Shown one piece after another: positions 1 through 9,456 of a DNA stretch of 64,000 bases. Both the position numbers and the translations under genes were made by a program. The stretch's first letter is position 1. Every line of letters starts with the position of its first letter. Under the pieces are notes generated by a model. The model was not told where the DNA came from and searched no databases. It saw only the letters and a program-made list of their open reading frames with translations. The stretch comes from Candidatus Colicola equi. GTDB lineage: Bacteria > Bacteroidota > Bacteroidia > Bacteroidales > Paludibacteraceae. The stretch spans positions 17,795 through 81,794 of the forward strand of contig JAGHRV010000010.1 in assembly GCA_018066175.1 (NCBI GenBank), in the 5' to 3' direction.

Positions 1-745
1 TCATACGATCGATGAAATAGTCGTACAACGGACGATGCACCACAAACTCCAACGTACATATACTATGCGTCACGCCCTCAAAGTAATCACTTTGTCCATG
101 CGCAAAGTCATACATAGGATAGACATTCCATTTGCGACCGGTGCGATGGTGAGGATGGGATGTGATGATGCGGTACATGATAGGATCACGGAAGTGCATA
201 TTGGGATTAGCCATGTCAATCTTAGCACGCAGCACCATCTTACCTTCCTCTATCTCACCATTTTGCATGGCTTGGAAAAGACGTAAGTTCTCCTCAACAG
301 GACGATCGCGGTAAGGCGAAGCCACACCCGGTTCGGTAGGCGTACCTTTCTGCTCAGCAATCTGCTCGGCTGTCTGCTCATCTACATATGCCATACCATG
401 CTTGATGAAGTCAATGGCTAAGTTATATAATTGCTCAAAGTAATCACTTGCGTAATACACCTGTCCCCAGCGGAACCCCAACCAAGCGATGTCCTGTTGA
501 ATCGAATCCACGTATTCGGTATCTTCCTTCACAGGGTTTGTATCATCAAAACGCAGGTTACAGATGCCGTTATATCGTTCAGCGATACCAAAGTCCATGC
601 AGATAGCCTTGACGTGACCGATATGCAGATAACCATTGGGTTCAGGCGGGAAACGAGTCTGAATACGACCACTGTTCTTACCTTCTTGCAAATCTTTCTC
701 AACGATTTGCTCAATAAAATTGAGCGACTTTTCTTCTGTTTCCAT
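1..745 (-). CDS. glnS: Glutaminyl-tRNA synthetase, N-terminal part (cut by window edge)
   Basis: Class I aminoacyl-tRNA synthetase that charges tRNA-Gln in the cytoplasm. The reading frame starts at 745 and runs off the left edge without a stop, giving about 248 residues. The N-terminus carries the class I signature [12 protein letters not shown] followed by LRFDDTNP, the arrangement of the GlnRS/GluRS family. The tract [11 protein letters not shown] near the edge also fits GlnRS rather than GluRS. The start lies one base after the lpxA stop, so it is the last visible gene of the HD-lpxD-lpxC-lpxA-glnS run. The catalytic KMSKS region lies outside the window. Confidence 0.93.
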   Translation of the reverse strand, partial: METEEKSLNFIEQIVEKDLQEGKNSGRIQTRFPPEPNGYLHIGHVKAICMDFGIAERYNGICNLRFDDTNPVKEDTEYVDSIQQDIAWLGFRWGQVYYASDYFEQLYNLAIDFIKHGMAYVDEQTAEQIAEQKGTPTEPGVASPYRDRPVEENLRLFQAMQNGEIEEGKMVLRAKIDMANPNMHFRDPIMYRIITSHPHHRTGRKWNVYPMYDFAHGQSDYFEGVTHSICTLEFVVHRPLYDYFIDRM

Positions 746-746
746 A

Positions 747-1520
747 TTATAAACCCTTAATGACGCCGCGTGGCGACTCTTTAATGAAGTTAATAATCAA
801 ATCTCTTTCGGCACTTTGTGGCACTTCAGCCAGCACTTTCTCCACGGCTTGGGTCATATTGAGTTTACTCATATAAACCAGTCGATAAACGAGTTGAATG
901 GTCTCTACTTGTTCCTTCGTGAATCCACGGCGACCTAGACCTACGCTGTTGATTCCGCAGAACTGAATAGGATCACGAGCGGCCATCACGAATGGAGGCA
1001 CATCCTTATTGACGTGACTGCCACCTTGAATCATCACGTGTGAACCGATGTGCGAGAACTGATGCACTAAGGTGCCACCACCGATTACAGCGTAGTCTTC
1101 CACCACCACTTCTCCGGCTAATTGGGTGGCGTTGGACATAATAACATGGTCCTTCACCACCACATCGTGGGCCACGTGACAATAAGCCATAATCAGGCAG
1201 TTATTACCCACTACGGTCTTGCCTTTGCTGGCGGTGCCGCGATGCACCGTGGAGCACTCTCTCAATACCGTGTTGTCACCTATGTACGTATAGGTTAGTT
1301 CACCGTTGAACTTCAGATCCTGAGGCACAGCACCTACAATAGCCGTTGGAAAAACATGGCAGTTCTTACCAATACGGGTGTGTTCACAAACCGTGGCATT
1401 GGCATCAATAATGGTACCTTCACCAATCTCTACATCTTTGTCAATAAACGCGAACGGTCCTACATCAACCGTCTCGTGCAATTTAGCGTCCGGATGGACG
1501 TAAGCTAATGGACTAATCAT
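747..1520 (-). CDS. lpxA: UDP-N-acetylglucosamine O-acyltransferase
   Basis: First enzyme of lipid A synthesis: transfers a 3-hydroxyacyl chain from acyl carrier protein to the 3-OH of UDP-GlcNAc in the cytoplasm. The 257 residues match the usual family length. The N-terminal two thirds is made of hexapeptide repeats forming a left-handed beta helix (for example [13 protein letters not shown]). The tract around AYCHVAHD holds the catalytic His of the family, and a helical C-terminal domain follows. The start overlaps the lpxC stop by four bases (ATGA), so translation is probably coupled. Very secure. Confidence 0.96.
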   Translation of the reverse strand: MISPLAYVHPDAKLHETVDVGPFAFIDKDVEIGEGTIIDANATVCEHTRIGKNCHVFPTAIVGAVPQDLKFNGELTYTYIGDNTVLRECSTVHRGTASKGKTVVGNNCLIMAYCHVAHDVVVKDHVIMSNATQLAGEVVVEDYAVIGGGTLVHQFSHIGSHVMIQGGSHVNKDVPPFVMAARDPIQFCGINSVGLGRRGFTKEQVETIQLVYRLVYMSKLNMTQAVEKVLAEVPQSAERDLIINFIKESPRGVIKGL

Positions 1521-2428
1521 ATTTTGTTAAATTTATTTACTATTTGTCGCAACTGCTTACAGCAGGCAGTGTTCACTCCGTGACCAGGACAAACGGCTTC
1601 TATCCGACCACGGATAGGCATGCCTAATAGGGCCAAGTCGCCTACTATATCCAGCAGTTTATGCCGAGCCGGTTCATTCTCGAACCGTAACTCCGTCAAA
1701 TAACCCAAGCGACTGGCATCAATGGTAGGCTTACCCATCTTACGGGCTAACCTATTCATGCTGAATTGCCACATACGCTTGTCGTAAATGACGATGGCAT
1801 TATCTAAATCGCCGCCTTTAATCAAACCTAAGTTCAGCAGCGGGCGTATCTCTCTTAAGAAACAGAACGTGCGAGCATTGGCTATCTGCGTAACAAAGTT
1901 CGACAGGTCAGTCAGTTCGGCACTTTGTTCCTTCAGCACCTCCGAAGGGTATTTCACTGTAACAGCCACCTCGTAATGGTCGCATGGACTGATACGAATC
2001 GTGCTGCCTTTGCCATTGGTATACTCAAAGGGTTCGGTCACCACCCATTCCTTGACCTCAGCCGATTGGGTCTGCAATCCCACCCGCTTGATATGCTCCA
2101 CAAAGATGCGAGCACTGCCATCCAAGATGGGAATCTCAGGAGCATCTACTTCGATTAGGCAGTTAGTCACCCCCATCGCATACAGCGCAGCCATCATGTG
2201 CTCCACGGTAGATACACGCCATGAACCGTTCTCCAATACCGTGCCACGCGTGGTTTGATGCACATACTCCGCCAACGCTTCATAGGTAGGTTGACCGTCT
2301 AAGTCCACACGACGAATACGGATGCCGGTATGCTCTTCCGCCGGCAGCAACGTAGCATGAATCATCCCACCGGTATGCAACCCGGGGCCCTCCACACTAA
2401 ATGCCTCTCGTATCGTCTTCTGCTTCAT
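1517..2428 (-). CDS. lpxC: UDP-3-O-acyl-N-acetylglucosamine deacetylase (not fused to FabZ)
   Basis: Zn-dependent deacetylase, the committed step of lipid A synthesis. The metal and catalytic residues are visible: H77 in VEHMMA, H256 and D260 in HKLLD, and the general acid H283 in PGHG. The protein is 303 aa, the length of a stand-alone LpxC. Many Bacteroidota instead encode an LpxC-FabZ fusion of roughly 460 aa; here the frame stops right after the deacetylase and the next gene is lpxA. A run of GTTTAGAG-type heptamers (plus-strand 2429-2451) directly precedes the start codon and separates it from lpxD. Confidence 0.96.
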   Translation of the reverse strand: MKQKTIREAFSVEGPGLHTGGMIHATLLPAEEHTGIRIRRVDLDGQPTYEALAEYVHQTTRGTVLENGSWRVSTVEHMMAALYAMGVTNCLIEVDAPEIPILDGSARIFVEHIKRVGLQTQSAEVKEWVVTEPFEYTNGKGSTIRISPCDHYEVAVTVKYPSEVLKEQSAELTDLSNFVTQIANARTFCFLREIRPLLNLGLIKGGDLDNAIVIYDKRMWQFSMNRLARKMGKPTIDASRLGYLTELRFENEPARHKLLDIVGDLALLGMPIRGRIEAVCPGHGVNTACCKQLRQIVNKFNKI

Positions 2429-2444
2429 CTCTAAACTCTAAACC

Positions 2445-3449
2445 CTAAACTAACTTCCTGTACATTTCCGGCAGTTTACGCATCACGGCATATACGCGCT
2501 TGCATAAACCGGCATCCATGGCAGGACTGCCTAAGTACACACCGGGTTTGGTTATACTGCCCGGCACACCTGTTTGGGCACCGAAGATACAGTTATCCAC
2601 AATCTCTATATGTCCGGCAACACCTACCTGACCGGTCAGCATGCAATGGTTACCTATCGTGGTTGAACCGGCTATACCTACTTGCGAGCAGAGCACCGTT
2701 GATTCACCTACCACTACGTTATGCGCCACTTGCACCAGGTTATCGATTTTGGTGTTCTTCTTAACACGCGTCTCACCCATCATGGCACGGTCCACCGTTG
2801 TGTTAGCTCCGATTTCTACATCGTCCTCTATCACGGCGATACCGATTTGTGGCACTTTATGATAAACACCCTGCGCATCCGGTTCAAAACCAAAGCCGTC
2901 TGAACCGATGACCACTCCGGCATGCAGGATGCAGTTACTGCCTACACGGCAGTTGTAATACACCTTAACGCCCGGATATAGAATCGTGTTATCACCTATC
3001 ACTACGTTATCGCCCAGGTACACCTGCGGGTAGATTTGCACGCCCTTACCCAGGCGCACGTTCTTGCCGATATATGCCATTGCACCTACATACGCATCTT
3101 CGGGCACTTGCACGCCTTCGGCTATATAAGCAGGCTGTTCGATACCCTTACGTTTGGGATTGAGCACTTCCGCTACGGCTTGCAATAACTGAGCCATCGC
3201 ACCACGGGCGTTGTCCACACGAATAAGTGTGGCTTCCGTTGTATCGTCATACACCAGTGTCTTGGTAATCAGCACCACCGATGCCTTGGTATCCTTGAGG
3301 TATGGCAGGTACTTATCATCTCCTAAGAAGCATAAGTCCCCTTCCTTGGCTGTCTCCAGTCCGGCTACATTACTCACTTTGCGATTGGCATCTCCTACCA
3401 ACTCGCCTGATAACATCATGGCAATCTGCCCTGCAGTAAATTCCATCAT
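2445..3449 (-). CDS. lpxD: UDP-3-O-(3-hydroxyacyl)glucosamine N-acyltransferase
   Basis: Adds the second hydroxyacyl chain in lipid A synthesis, downstream of LpxC in the pathway. The 334-aa product has an N-terminal uridine-binding domain (about residues 1-100) and then a long left-handed beta helix of hexapeptide repeats. The family tract around [15 protein letters not shown] and the catalytic His in [10 protein letters not shown] are present. It overlaps the stop of the upstream HD gene by four bases (ATGATGG), so either of two adjacent Met codons may serve as start. Confidence 0.96.
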   Translation of the reverse strand: MMEFTAGQIAMMLSGELVGDANRKVSNVAGLETAKEGDLCFLGDDKYLPYLKDTKASVVLITKTLVYDDTTEATLIRVDNARGAMAQLLQAVAEVLNPKRKGIEQPAYIAEGVQVPEDAYVGAMAYIGKNVRLGKGVQIYPQVYLGDNVVIGDNTILYPGVKVYYNCRVGSNCILHAGVVIGSDGFGFEPDAQGVYHKVPQIGIAVIEDDVEIGANTTVDRAMMGETRVKKNTKIDNLVQVAHNVVVGESTVLCSQVGIAGSTTIGNHCMLTGQVGVAGHIEIVDNCIFGAQTGVPGSITKPGVYLGSPAMDAGLCKRVYAVMRKLPEMYRKLV

Positions 3450-4702
3450 ATCCTAAATTGAAATAAATACAGTTTCTTTGGTTTGTGCGTCAGCGCCTTA
3501 AGGTCTAATATCTCGCTCGCTGATGCGATATCCTTAACCGACCCATCATGATAGAGTATATCTATCGAGTCGTCTTTTTCCGAATACGTGCTCTTAGTGG
3601 ATAAGTGCTCCACAAAGAAATAATGTGCATCTTTAGTATCTATGCCCAAGGCCGTGGTGTACAACAGCGTCAGGTCTTTCTTATCATCCTCCGTCAGCGG
3701 CGCCTCTATCAATCGGCCCCTGAATAGCCGTCTATTAGTGAAGGCCTCACTCAATAATCGCAGCACCTTATCGTCATGACTCATCCAAACTTTGATGGCA
3801 CTTATCACATCCGTATCGTCCAACAGCGCATACTCGTGCAACGCCTTACTGCCGATATAAAAGTCCTTTTCGGTGATGTTGTTATACAGGAAATAATGCA
3901 ATGCCGGACTGGCAAATAACTCCACTCCCCGACCTGCCAACTCCTTGGCGCGAGCCAGTACCGATATCAGCAGTTGCTCGGCAGCCACACTCGTCTTATG
4001 CAAATACACCTGCCAGTACATCAATCTACGAGCCACCAGGAACTTCTCCACGCTGTAGATACCTTTTTGCTCAATCACCAATTTATCCTCTACTACATTC
4101 AGCATCTTCAGCAGTCGCTCGCTGGCGACACGACCTTCCTGCACGCCCGTGAAGAAACTATCGCGACATAGGTAATCCATCCTATCTACGTCCAACTGAC
4201 TACTAATGAGTTGATGCAAGAAATGACGTTTGTACTCGTCCTTAAAGATGGCTATCGCTTCGTCCAACGGACCCTGGTTATACATACTACATTGTGCATC
4301 ACCATGCGTCAGGTCGTGGTTAATCTGCTCCATCATCAGTAAACTGATTTCCTCATGCGTGATGCCACTCACCAACGTATTCTCCAATACATGGGAGAAG
4401 GGACCGTGACCTATATCGTGCAGCAGAATGGCTATTTCGGCACCGGTGGCTTCGCTCTCGCTAATCGCCACACCCTTGCTGCGTAACGATTCTATGCCTT
4501 CCTGCATCAGATGCATCGCTCCTAATGAATGGGAGAAGCGCGTATGGATAGCACCCGGGTACACAAAGTTACTCAACCCCAATTGACGAATGCGACCTAA
4601 CCGCTGCACAAACGGATGTTGCAGCACATCATACACCAGTTCATTGGGGATAGTCATAAACCCAAATACAGGGTCGTTTATTATCTTGCGTTTATTAGCC
4701 AT
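3446..4702 (-). CDS. HD-domain phosphohydrolase (dGTPase/SamHD1-like)
   Basis: Metal-dependent HD-superfamily hydrolase of 418 aa. The first metal-binding His is in [13 protein letters not shown] (near residue 55), the HD pair is in [12 protein letters not shown], and the distal Asp lies in [10 protein letters not shown]. This is the arrangement of dNTP triphosphohydrolases, although the substrate cannot be told from sequence. It heads the lpxD-lpxC-lpxA operon and overlaps lpxD by four bases. I know this HD protein as a regular lpxD neighbour in Bacteroidota, which makes the synteny ordinary. A well-formed promoter lies upstream at 4730-4761. Confidence 0.88.
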   Translation of the reverse strand: MANKRKIINDPVFGFMTIPNELVYDVLQHPFVQRLGRIRQLGLSNFVYPGAIHTRFSHSLGAMHLMQEGIESLRSKGVAISESEATGAEIAILLHDIGHGPFSHVLENTLVSGITHEEISLLMMEQINHDLTHGDAQCSMYNQGPLDEAIAIFKDEYKRHFLHQLISSQLDVDRMDYLCRDSFFTGVQEGRVASERLLKMLNVVEDKLVIEQKGIYSVEKFLVARRLMYWQVYLHKTSVAAEQLLISVLARAKELAGRGVELFASPALHYFLYNNITEKDFYIGSKALHEYALLDDTDVISAIKVWMSHDDKVLRLLSEAFTNRRLFRGRLIEAPLTEDDKKDLTLLYTTALGIDTKDAHYFFVEHLSTKSTYSEKDDSIDILYHDGSVKDIASASEILDLKALTHKPKKLYLFQFRI

Positions 4703-4729
4703 TGATGTCTATATATACATTTGAGCGTG

Positions 4730-4761
4730 CAAAGATACAATTTTTTTTGCATATATGCAAA
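4730..4761 (-). promoter_or_regulatory. Promoter of the HD-lpx-glnS operon
   Basis: On the minus strand a -33 TTTG (4758-4761) is followed after exactly 20 bp by TATCTTTG (4730-4737), matching the Bacteroidota TTTG / TAnnTTTG housekeeping promoter. The -33 element sits in the 11-mer ATATATGCAAA (plus strand), which recurs at four other promoters in this window. Confidence 0.8.
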
Positions 4762-4813
4762 TAAAAGTGATTTTTTAGGCTAAAAAAGATAGACTTATCT
4801 ATCTAAAATGAAT

Positions 4814-6103
4814 TTATGGTCTAAGACAACCGATGGGAATAACATAAACACCATCTTCACGAGTAAATGCAAATTGACCACCAGTAAGAACTATTAACAA
4901 GTCCGGTTCGCGTAATGGGTTTTGTATATTATTTTGGTTGTATTGTTGGATTAAAGCCTTTAATTCAATCAAATGTTTGGCCCCCTCTTCAATATCGTTG
5001 CTGCCTAATTTACATTCTATTAGAGCATAACGTCCATCTGCGATATGCAGCACAAAGTCTGCTTCCAAATCATACCGATCGTGATAATAGTTCAACTCTG
5101 TTCCCAATGGTGCAGAATATACTTTCAAATCTCTGGCACACAGGCATTCAAATATAAACCCAAATGTCTTCATGTCTTTGATTAAATTATTGGGGGTTAG
5201 ACCAAGTGCGGCAACAGCTATGGAGGGATCTGCTAATTCTCGTTTTAGCCCACTTCTGATAGCCGTTTTAGACCGAATCGCAGGATTCCATGCCTCGATG
5301 TCTTGAATAACGAATAGGCGTTGTAGTGCCTGCTGATAGTCATCAAACGTCTTAACTTGCAAACTTTCAGCAGAAGCATTAACATCTGCTACGATATTGG
5401 ATTTCTTGACCAAGGTGGAAATGTTTCGGGCGTAAGAGCGTAATATAGCTCTCGTTAAACCAGGGCTACGATTGACCCCATCAATATTTTGTATATCCAT
5501 TTCACAAACAGTGGTGAAATAGTTTCTCGCTACCAACAATTTTGATTGGTCTGTTTTGCGAGAAAGTGATGCCGGCCAACCTCCTCTGCAAGCAGCAAAA
5601 ACCAGTTGCTCAATAGTCAAATCCGATTGGATACCATCTATATCTATTTGGGGATTATCAAACAATGCTTGAAGGGAAATCTTGCCATTTGATTCTTGCG
5701 ATTCCCACAGACTCATAGGCAGCATCTTCAAACGGGCAATACGACCATTCCCGCTGTGCTGTATTTGTTGTTTATCAACGGAATTGGAACCTGTTAATAT
5801 AAATTGAGCAACATCGTTACGGACATCTACTTCATCCCGAATAGCATCCCATAGACGTGGTGCCAATTGCCATTCGTCAATTAGACGAGGTGTATCTCCT
5901 TTTAATAAAATAGAAGGCTTTACTTGAATAGTTTTTAGATTAGTTTCTAATGTCTCATTATTCTGCATCTTTAATATGCTTCTAGCATGCTGGGTTGCAG
6001 TAGTGGTCTTACCACACCATTTTGGGCCTTCTATTAGAACGGCTCCAAACGCCTCTAAATACTCCGATAATTGCGTATCAAATACGCGATTTAAGTATGC
6101 CAT
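4814..6103 (-). CDS. AAA_14 / DUF4143 ATP-binding protein
   Basis: P-loop ATPase of the AAA_14-DUF4143 family, common and often multicopy in Bacteroidota; function not established. Walker A is GPKWCGKTTT and a Walker B-like LIDEWQLAP follows, then the sensor-like ILTGSNS. The C-terminal DUF4143 part contains EADFVLHI...ALIECKLG, an Asp/Glu-x-Lys pattern like the PD-(D/E)xK nuclease fold. I start at 6103 (MAYLNR) because the promoter -7 box at 6130-6137 lies inside the longer open frame that begins at 6160. The gene stands alone, at the left end of the accessory island. Confidence 0.88.
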   Translation of the reverse strand: MAYLNRVFDTQLSEYLEAFGAVLIEGPKWCGKTTTATQHARSILKMQNNETLETNLKTIQVKPSILLKGDTPRLIDEWQLAPRLWDAIRDEVDVRNDVAQFILTGSNSVDKQQIQHSGNGRIARLKMLPMSLWESQESNGKISLQALFDNPQIDIDGIQSDLTIEQLVFAACRGGWPASLSRKTDQSKLLVARNYFTTVCEMDIQNIDGVNRSPGLTRAILRSYARNISTLVKKSNIVADVNASAESLQVKTFDDYQQALQRLFVIQDIEAWNPAIRSKTAIRSGLKRELADPSIAVAALGLTPNNLIKDMKTFGFIFECLCARDLKVYSAPLGTELNYYHDRYDLEADFVLHIADGRYALIECKLGSNDIEEGAKHLIELKALIQQYNQNNIQNPLREPDLLIVLTGGQFAFTREDGVYVIPIGCLRP

Positions 6104-6129
6104 AATCAATATATTTTTGAAATTCGCTG

Positions 6130-6161
6130 CAAAGGTACTAAAAATATTTGAATTGTGCAAA
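6130..6161 (-). promoter_or_regulatory. Promoter of the AAA_14 ATPase gene
   Basis: The minus strand reads TTTG (6158-6161), a 20-bp spacer, then TACCTTTG (6130-6137). It places the start site about 20 bases before the MAYLNR start codon and excludes the longer N-terminus. Confidence 0.78.
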
Positions 6162-6165
6162 TTAT

Positions 6166-6251
6166 TTCCTATTTTTGTGGCATTTTGTTTCCTATTTTTG
6201 TGGCAAATCAGTTCCTATTTTTGTGGCATTTTATTTCCTGTTTTTGTGGCA
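6166..6251 (+). repeat. Four tandem 23-bp repeats
   Basis: The 17-mer TTCCTATTTTTGTGGCA occurs at 6166, 6189 and 6212 with an exact 23-bp period. A fourth copy at 6235 has one change (TTCCTGTTTTTGTGGCA). The six bases between copies vary (TTTTGT, AATCAG, TTTTAT). The first three copies contain TATTTTTG, a match to the TAnnTTTG -7 box on the plus strand, but no plus-strand gene follows. The array sits immediately upstream of the ATPase promoter and could bind a protein at about two helical turns per copy. Confidence 0.9.
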
Positions 6252-6261
6252 CAGCTGGGGC

Positions 6262-6407
6262 GCGTCTAAAGTTCCGTAGCATCTCCGTAGCATGTAAGCC
6301 CCTACTAAACCCCACCGGAAGCCCACGAAAAGTGAGGTTTTCGGCAGGTTTAGGCGGGGGTTACCTTAGCAGCATGTGGTCCCGAAATGGTCGCCTACTT
6401 TAGACGC
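6262..6407. repeat. 146-bp nested palindromic element (MITE-like or structured RNA)
   Basis: The ends are perfect 11-bp inverted repeats: GCGTCTAAAGT (6262-6272) and ACTTTAGACGC (6397-6407). Nested inside is a second pair, 6294-6311 with 6347-6364, matching at 15 of 18 positions. At the tip is a hairpin, CGAAAA (6326-6331) with TTTTCG (6338-6343). A direct repeat CCGTAGCAT occurs twice near the left end. It contains no plausible gene and is more GC-rich than its surroundings. Three concentric stems suggest a miniature mobile element or a folded RNA. I do not recognise the family. Confidence 0.7.
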
Positions 6408-6442
6408 TTTTTAGTTACTTTTTGATTTTTGCGCCTGGGCAA

Positions 6443-6667
6443 GTGGCAGATAGTGGCAGATAAAGCATTTTTCCCTATATAATATTTTATTTTTTCTTCC
6501 TATGCGGGGATTATATATATTAGAAAACATCTGCCACATCTGCCACTATCTGATTTTTATAATCCTCTACGATTTTTCGCGCATCTGCTTGACTATTACC
6601 ATGTTCCACCACAAAACAGCCTCGTTTTCCACCTGATATTTTTTGTGGCAGATAGTTGTGGCAGTTA
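6443..6667. repeat. Cluster of direct and inverted GTGGCAGATA decamers
   Basis: GTGGCAGATA occurs twice back to back (6443-6452, 6453-6462). Inverted copies follow at 6528-6546 (ATCTGCCAC twice, then TATCTG). A further direct copy is at 6645-6654 and a variant GTGGCAGTTA at 6658-6667. The direct and inverted blocks face each other across an AT-rich stretch of about 65 bp. The right-hand copies fall inside the small ORF at 6520-6756. Confidence 0.75.
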
Positions 6668-6756
6668 AGCATCCGCCCCAACACACGGTCAATTAACGCA
6701 AACGGAAAGTACCCACCTACCCTTTTTGCGGAGGGGGGGTACATCGGTTTTATCAT
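6520..6756 (-). CDS. Unrecognised 78-codon ORF, possibly a gene remnant
   Basis: Open frame of 78 codons; the frame is open further upstream to about 6790. I see no known domain. The C-terminal half, around FVVEHGNSQADARKIVEDY, looks like real helical protein, while the last residues (IVADVADVF) are encoded by the GTGGCAGATA-type repeat. No promoter of the TTTG/TAnnTTTG kind is evident upstream. It may be the surviving 3' end of a larger mobile-element gene. Low confidence that it is expressed. Confidence 0.3.
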   Translation of the reverse strand: MIKPMYPPSAKRVGGYFPFALIDRVLGRMLNCHNYLPQKISGGKRGCFVVEHGNSQADARKIVEDYKNQIVADVADVF

Positions 6757-6877
6757 TGATTCAATAAAGGGTTTAGTCTGGAGAGATTATAATTTACAGA
6801 TTATAACCATCGAATTTGCATCTAACACTTGCCGTTATTCACAACTCATAAAAAACAGGTAACACTTTACATATAAA

Positions 6878-7789
6878 TTACCTCGGCCCTAAAAATTTAT
6901 CGCCATTGAGGTGTATCATGTGATCGGGCATATCAGCTATCCAAACTTCTGTTTCCCATGCCAATTGCTCAGAGAATTTTTTAAATGTGGAAAAATCTAA
7001 AAATGCAGTAACAAAAATTTTTCCTGCTGTTACATGCGTAGTCATTTGTGATATTTCCTGGATTCGCTTGGAATTCATTGGCCCTACAGATGTAACTGCT
7101 TCTATAAAATATAGCCAGTCCTTATCTTCCTTATATAACACCACATCAGGCATTTTGTCATGCAAAGTTATTTCAAAGCCTAGTTGAGCCAATTTATCAA
7201 CCTCTTTAACCAAATCTTTTTCCGTAGTATCACCCACATATAAAACTTCTGAATTAGGGGCAAAACGTGGAGCAAACTCCTCAATAATAGCACGTTGTAA
7301 TTGATTATGCTTACCCGCACTCAACGAAAAATCTATACCATTGATCTTGACAGGCATTTTCTGCATTTTCTTTTTAGATGCGTATATATCTACTAATTTG
7401 GCGTAATTAGTGATAAACGCTGTTTGTGCTATATTCCCCTTTCCTAATTCCTGTACCACAGGCAAGAAATCAGCGGTCAAGCGCCACATATATTGAGGGC
7501 TATTTGTACTTTTCCCATTATCTTCTACAATAGCAGCGGTACGGAAATGATGCAGTGCTTGTTTACGAAAAGTCTCACGCGAATTTTCAGCATAATTCTT
7601 TCCATAGTATTTATTAGTAAAAGCAATAATATCATGAATACGAATCCAATTATTTGTTGCTTTAGCAAAAGATTTTTTCTCGGTCAAGTTCGCCATTGCC
7701 AAGATAACATAGCCACATAAATCACCTTGTTGTGCTTTGGGCATACCAATAGTAGCCAAAAGTTTTTTTATTCGATTTAACTTATCCAT
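6878..7789 (-). CDS. Type II restriction endonuclease, PstI/BsuBI family
   Basis: 303-aa restriction enzyme of the BsuBI/PstI family, whose known members cut CTGCAG. The N-terminal half is a helical recognition domain. The C-terminal half carries the nuclease core: YVGDTTEKDL, then MPDVVLY and WLYFIEAVTSVGPMNSKR, the acidic and basic residues expected for a PD-(D/E)xK fold. It overlaps the end of the methyltransferase gene by 13 bases, so the modification enzyme is made first from a shared transcript. The exact recognition sequence is inferred from the family. The frame is intact. Confidence 0.88.
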   Translation of the reverse strand: MDKLNRIKKLLATIGMPKAQQGDLCGYVILAMANLTEKKSFAKATNNWIRIHDIIAFTNKYYGKNYAENSRETFRKQALHHFRTAAIVEDNGKSTNSPQYMWRLTADFLPVVQELGKGNIAQTAFITNYAKLVDIYASKKKMQKMPVKINGIDFSLSAGKHNQLQRAIIEEFAPRFAPNSEVLYVGDTTEKDLVKEVDKLAQLGFEITLHDKMPDVVLYKEDKDWLYFIEAVTSVGPMNSKRIQEISQMTTHVTAGKIFVTAFLDFSTFKKFSEQLAWETEVWIADMPDHMIHLNGDKFLGPR

Positions 7790-9225
7790 TTATCTACAAT
7801 TTTATTACAACTACTTTCTGTAATTGGCATCTTCATCAATTCCCTACCAATATTTTCAATGGTAGTCCTATCTGGCATGGGGATAGCATTGACTTCGGTT
7901 GAATTTACTTGGGTTGAGCCATTCAAGATACGATAATATTGATCATATAAGGTTGATCCTAGAAGAGCAAATAGTCCATATAGGACACACAATGAACTAC
8001 ATGCGATATAGTTTATCTTGTTTTGTGTACTGATGTAAGAATACTGAGGATAATCTTTCGCTCGATACATGCCACATTGTAAACGTCTTGGTTCTTCTTT
8101 GCTTGTAAATCGTTTCACAAACAAATAATTTTGGTTTGGTTGCAAATATCCCTTATGCTCAGTTGAAATATATTCACCGGTTCTACCTATTGGCCATATA
8201 ATACGCCCATCTTTGATATGCGATGCGTAAAACAACGGATAAGCCCCCTCTTCCATTTTATCTCGTAGCACTTCTTGCGTACGGAAATCTACTATTATTC
8301 CCGTCTTCATCTTCAAATCTATCGTTGATAAAGTCTGCGGCAATTTATGAATACGTTTTAATACATTAACTTCTTGTTGATTCGTAACAATATAGACGAA
8401 TTGGTTTTGGGCCACTATGGTAGAATATGGCACGAGGAAAGTATGCATATCCAAATATTCCGCAGTAGAAGAAGAAGTTACAATGACTTTTTGGGGCTTA
8501 TGTAATGTCTTTCTAACCTTAATAATCATTGTCTCTTGCAACACGCTTTCTTTATCAAAGACCTTATCACGACTAACAAATAAATGCATTTGTTCAATCA
8601 CACAATGACTAAACAAATATTTTCGGAAATACTCAAAATATGCTCCTGATGTCCAAGAGCGAGGTACTATATACACCAACTCTCCACCGGTTTTCAGGTT
8701 AAAAACCCCCATTGCCCAGAATAGAAAATATAAATTAGGTGCACCATAACAAATTTGTTTCATTGCCTTAGTCTCTGGAGCATCTTTTGATATTTTTAAA
8801 TATGGAGGATTGCCAATAATATAATCAAATCGCTCTGCTGTAGCAGCATTTTCACATTCAAAGGATTGCGACAAAAGGTAATTCTCAGTATTAATTATAT
8901 AAGAGAAATCGGCATGAGTACGCAAATACTCCATATTGGCACACAAAATAGGCAAAACATTAACATCTGTTTCATAGCACACTAAATGCACATGCCCCAT
9001 ATATCCCAAATCTACCAAACGCGCTACTACTGCGGCCGATAAAAGACCGGTACCAGCTCCTGCATCTAATATATTCATGGATGGCTTATTTAAATCAAAG
9101 TCAAACATAGATGCCATATGTACGGCAGATTTTTCTGCTGTAAAGAATTGACCATAACGCTTCCTATCTGCTTTTGGAGCAGATTCTATAAATCGTGCCG
9201 TATTAGATAGTATTGTTTGAAGCAT
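7777..9225 (-). CDS. N6-adenine DNA methyltransferase, PstI/BsuBI-type modification enzyme
   Basis: Partner of the adjacent restriction enzyme; methylates adenine in the recognition site. Motif I is ILDAGAGTGLLSAA (SAM binding) and the catalytic motif is IIGNPPYLKIS, the NPPY of amino-methyltransferases, in the order I then IV. Cysteine- and aromatic-rich target-recognition sequence follows. I place the start at 9225 (MLQTIL) because a clear promoter at 9256-9287 lies inside the longer open frame that reaches 9366; the resulting 482 aa suits the family. The genes downstream are transcribed with it. Confidence 0.9.
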   Translation of the reverse strand: MLQTILSNTARFIESAPKADRKRYGQFFTAEKSAVHMASMFDFDLNKPSMNILDAGAGTGLLSAAVVARLVDLGYMGHVHLVCYETDVNVLPILCANMEYLRTHADFSYIINTENYLLSQSFECENAATAERFDYIIGNPPYLKISKDAPETKAMKQICYGAPNLYFLFWAMGVFNLKTGGELVYIVPRSWTSGAYFEYFRKYLFSHCVIEQMHLFVSRDKVFDKESVLQETMIIKVRKTLHKPQKVIVTSSSTAEYLDMHTFLVPYSTIVAQNQFVYIVTNQQEVNVLKRIHKLPQTLSTIDLKMKTGIIVDFRTQEVLRDKMEEGAYPLFYASHIKDGRIIWPIGRTGEYISTEHKGYLQPNQNYLFVKRFTSKEEPRRLQCGMYRAKDYPQYSYISTQNKINYIACSSLCVLYGLFALLGSTLYDQYYRILNGSTQVNSTEVNAIPMPDRTTIENIGRELMKMPITESSCNKIVDKWIS

Positions 9226-9255
9226 TATTTTTTGTTTCTCCTTATTTTTTGACCA

Positions 9256-9287
9256 CAAAGATATATCTTTTTTTGCAAATACACAAA
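9256..9287 (-). promoter_or_regulatory. Promoter of the restriction-modification operon
   Basis: Minus-strand TTTG (9284-9287), 20-bp spacer, TATCTTTG (9256-9263). It decides the methyltransferase start: codons upstream of 9256 would not be in this transcript. Confidence 0.72.
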
Positions 9288-9456
9288 TTTTATGCAAATT
9301 TTGTATGTCATTTACCATAAAATCCGGTTCTTCAAACTGAATTTCCAATGTCTGTTGTAGTGCCATAATGTAGTAGTTTTAGTGTAGTAATTGAAAATCT
9401 ACGGCAAAAGTACTGCATCAAAGTGACAATTTAGTGACACTGGGATATTTTTTTTA

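Noticed and set aside
6166..6251. CRISPR-like array
   Set aside because: Repeat units are 17 bp with only 6-bp gaps and no cas genes; spacers are far too short.
9226..9366. N-terminal extension of the methyltransferase
   Set aside because: The promoter at 9256-9287 lies within it.
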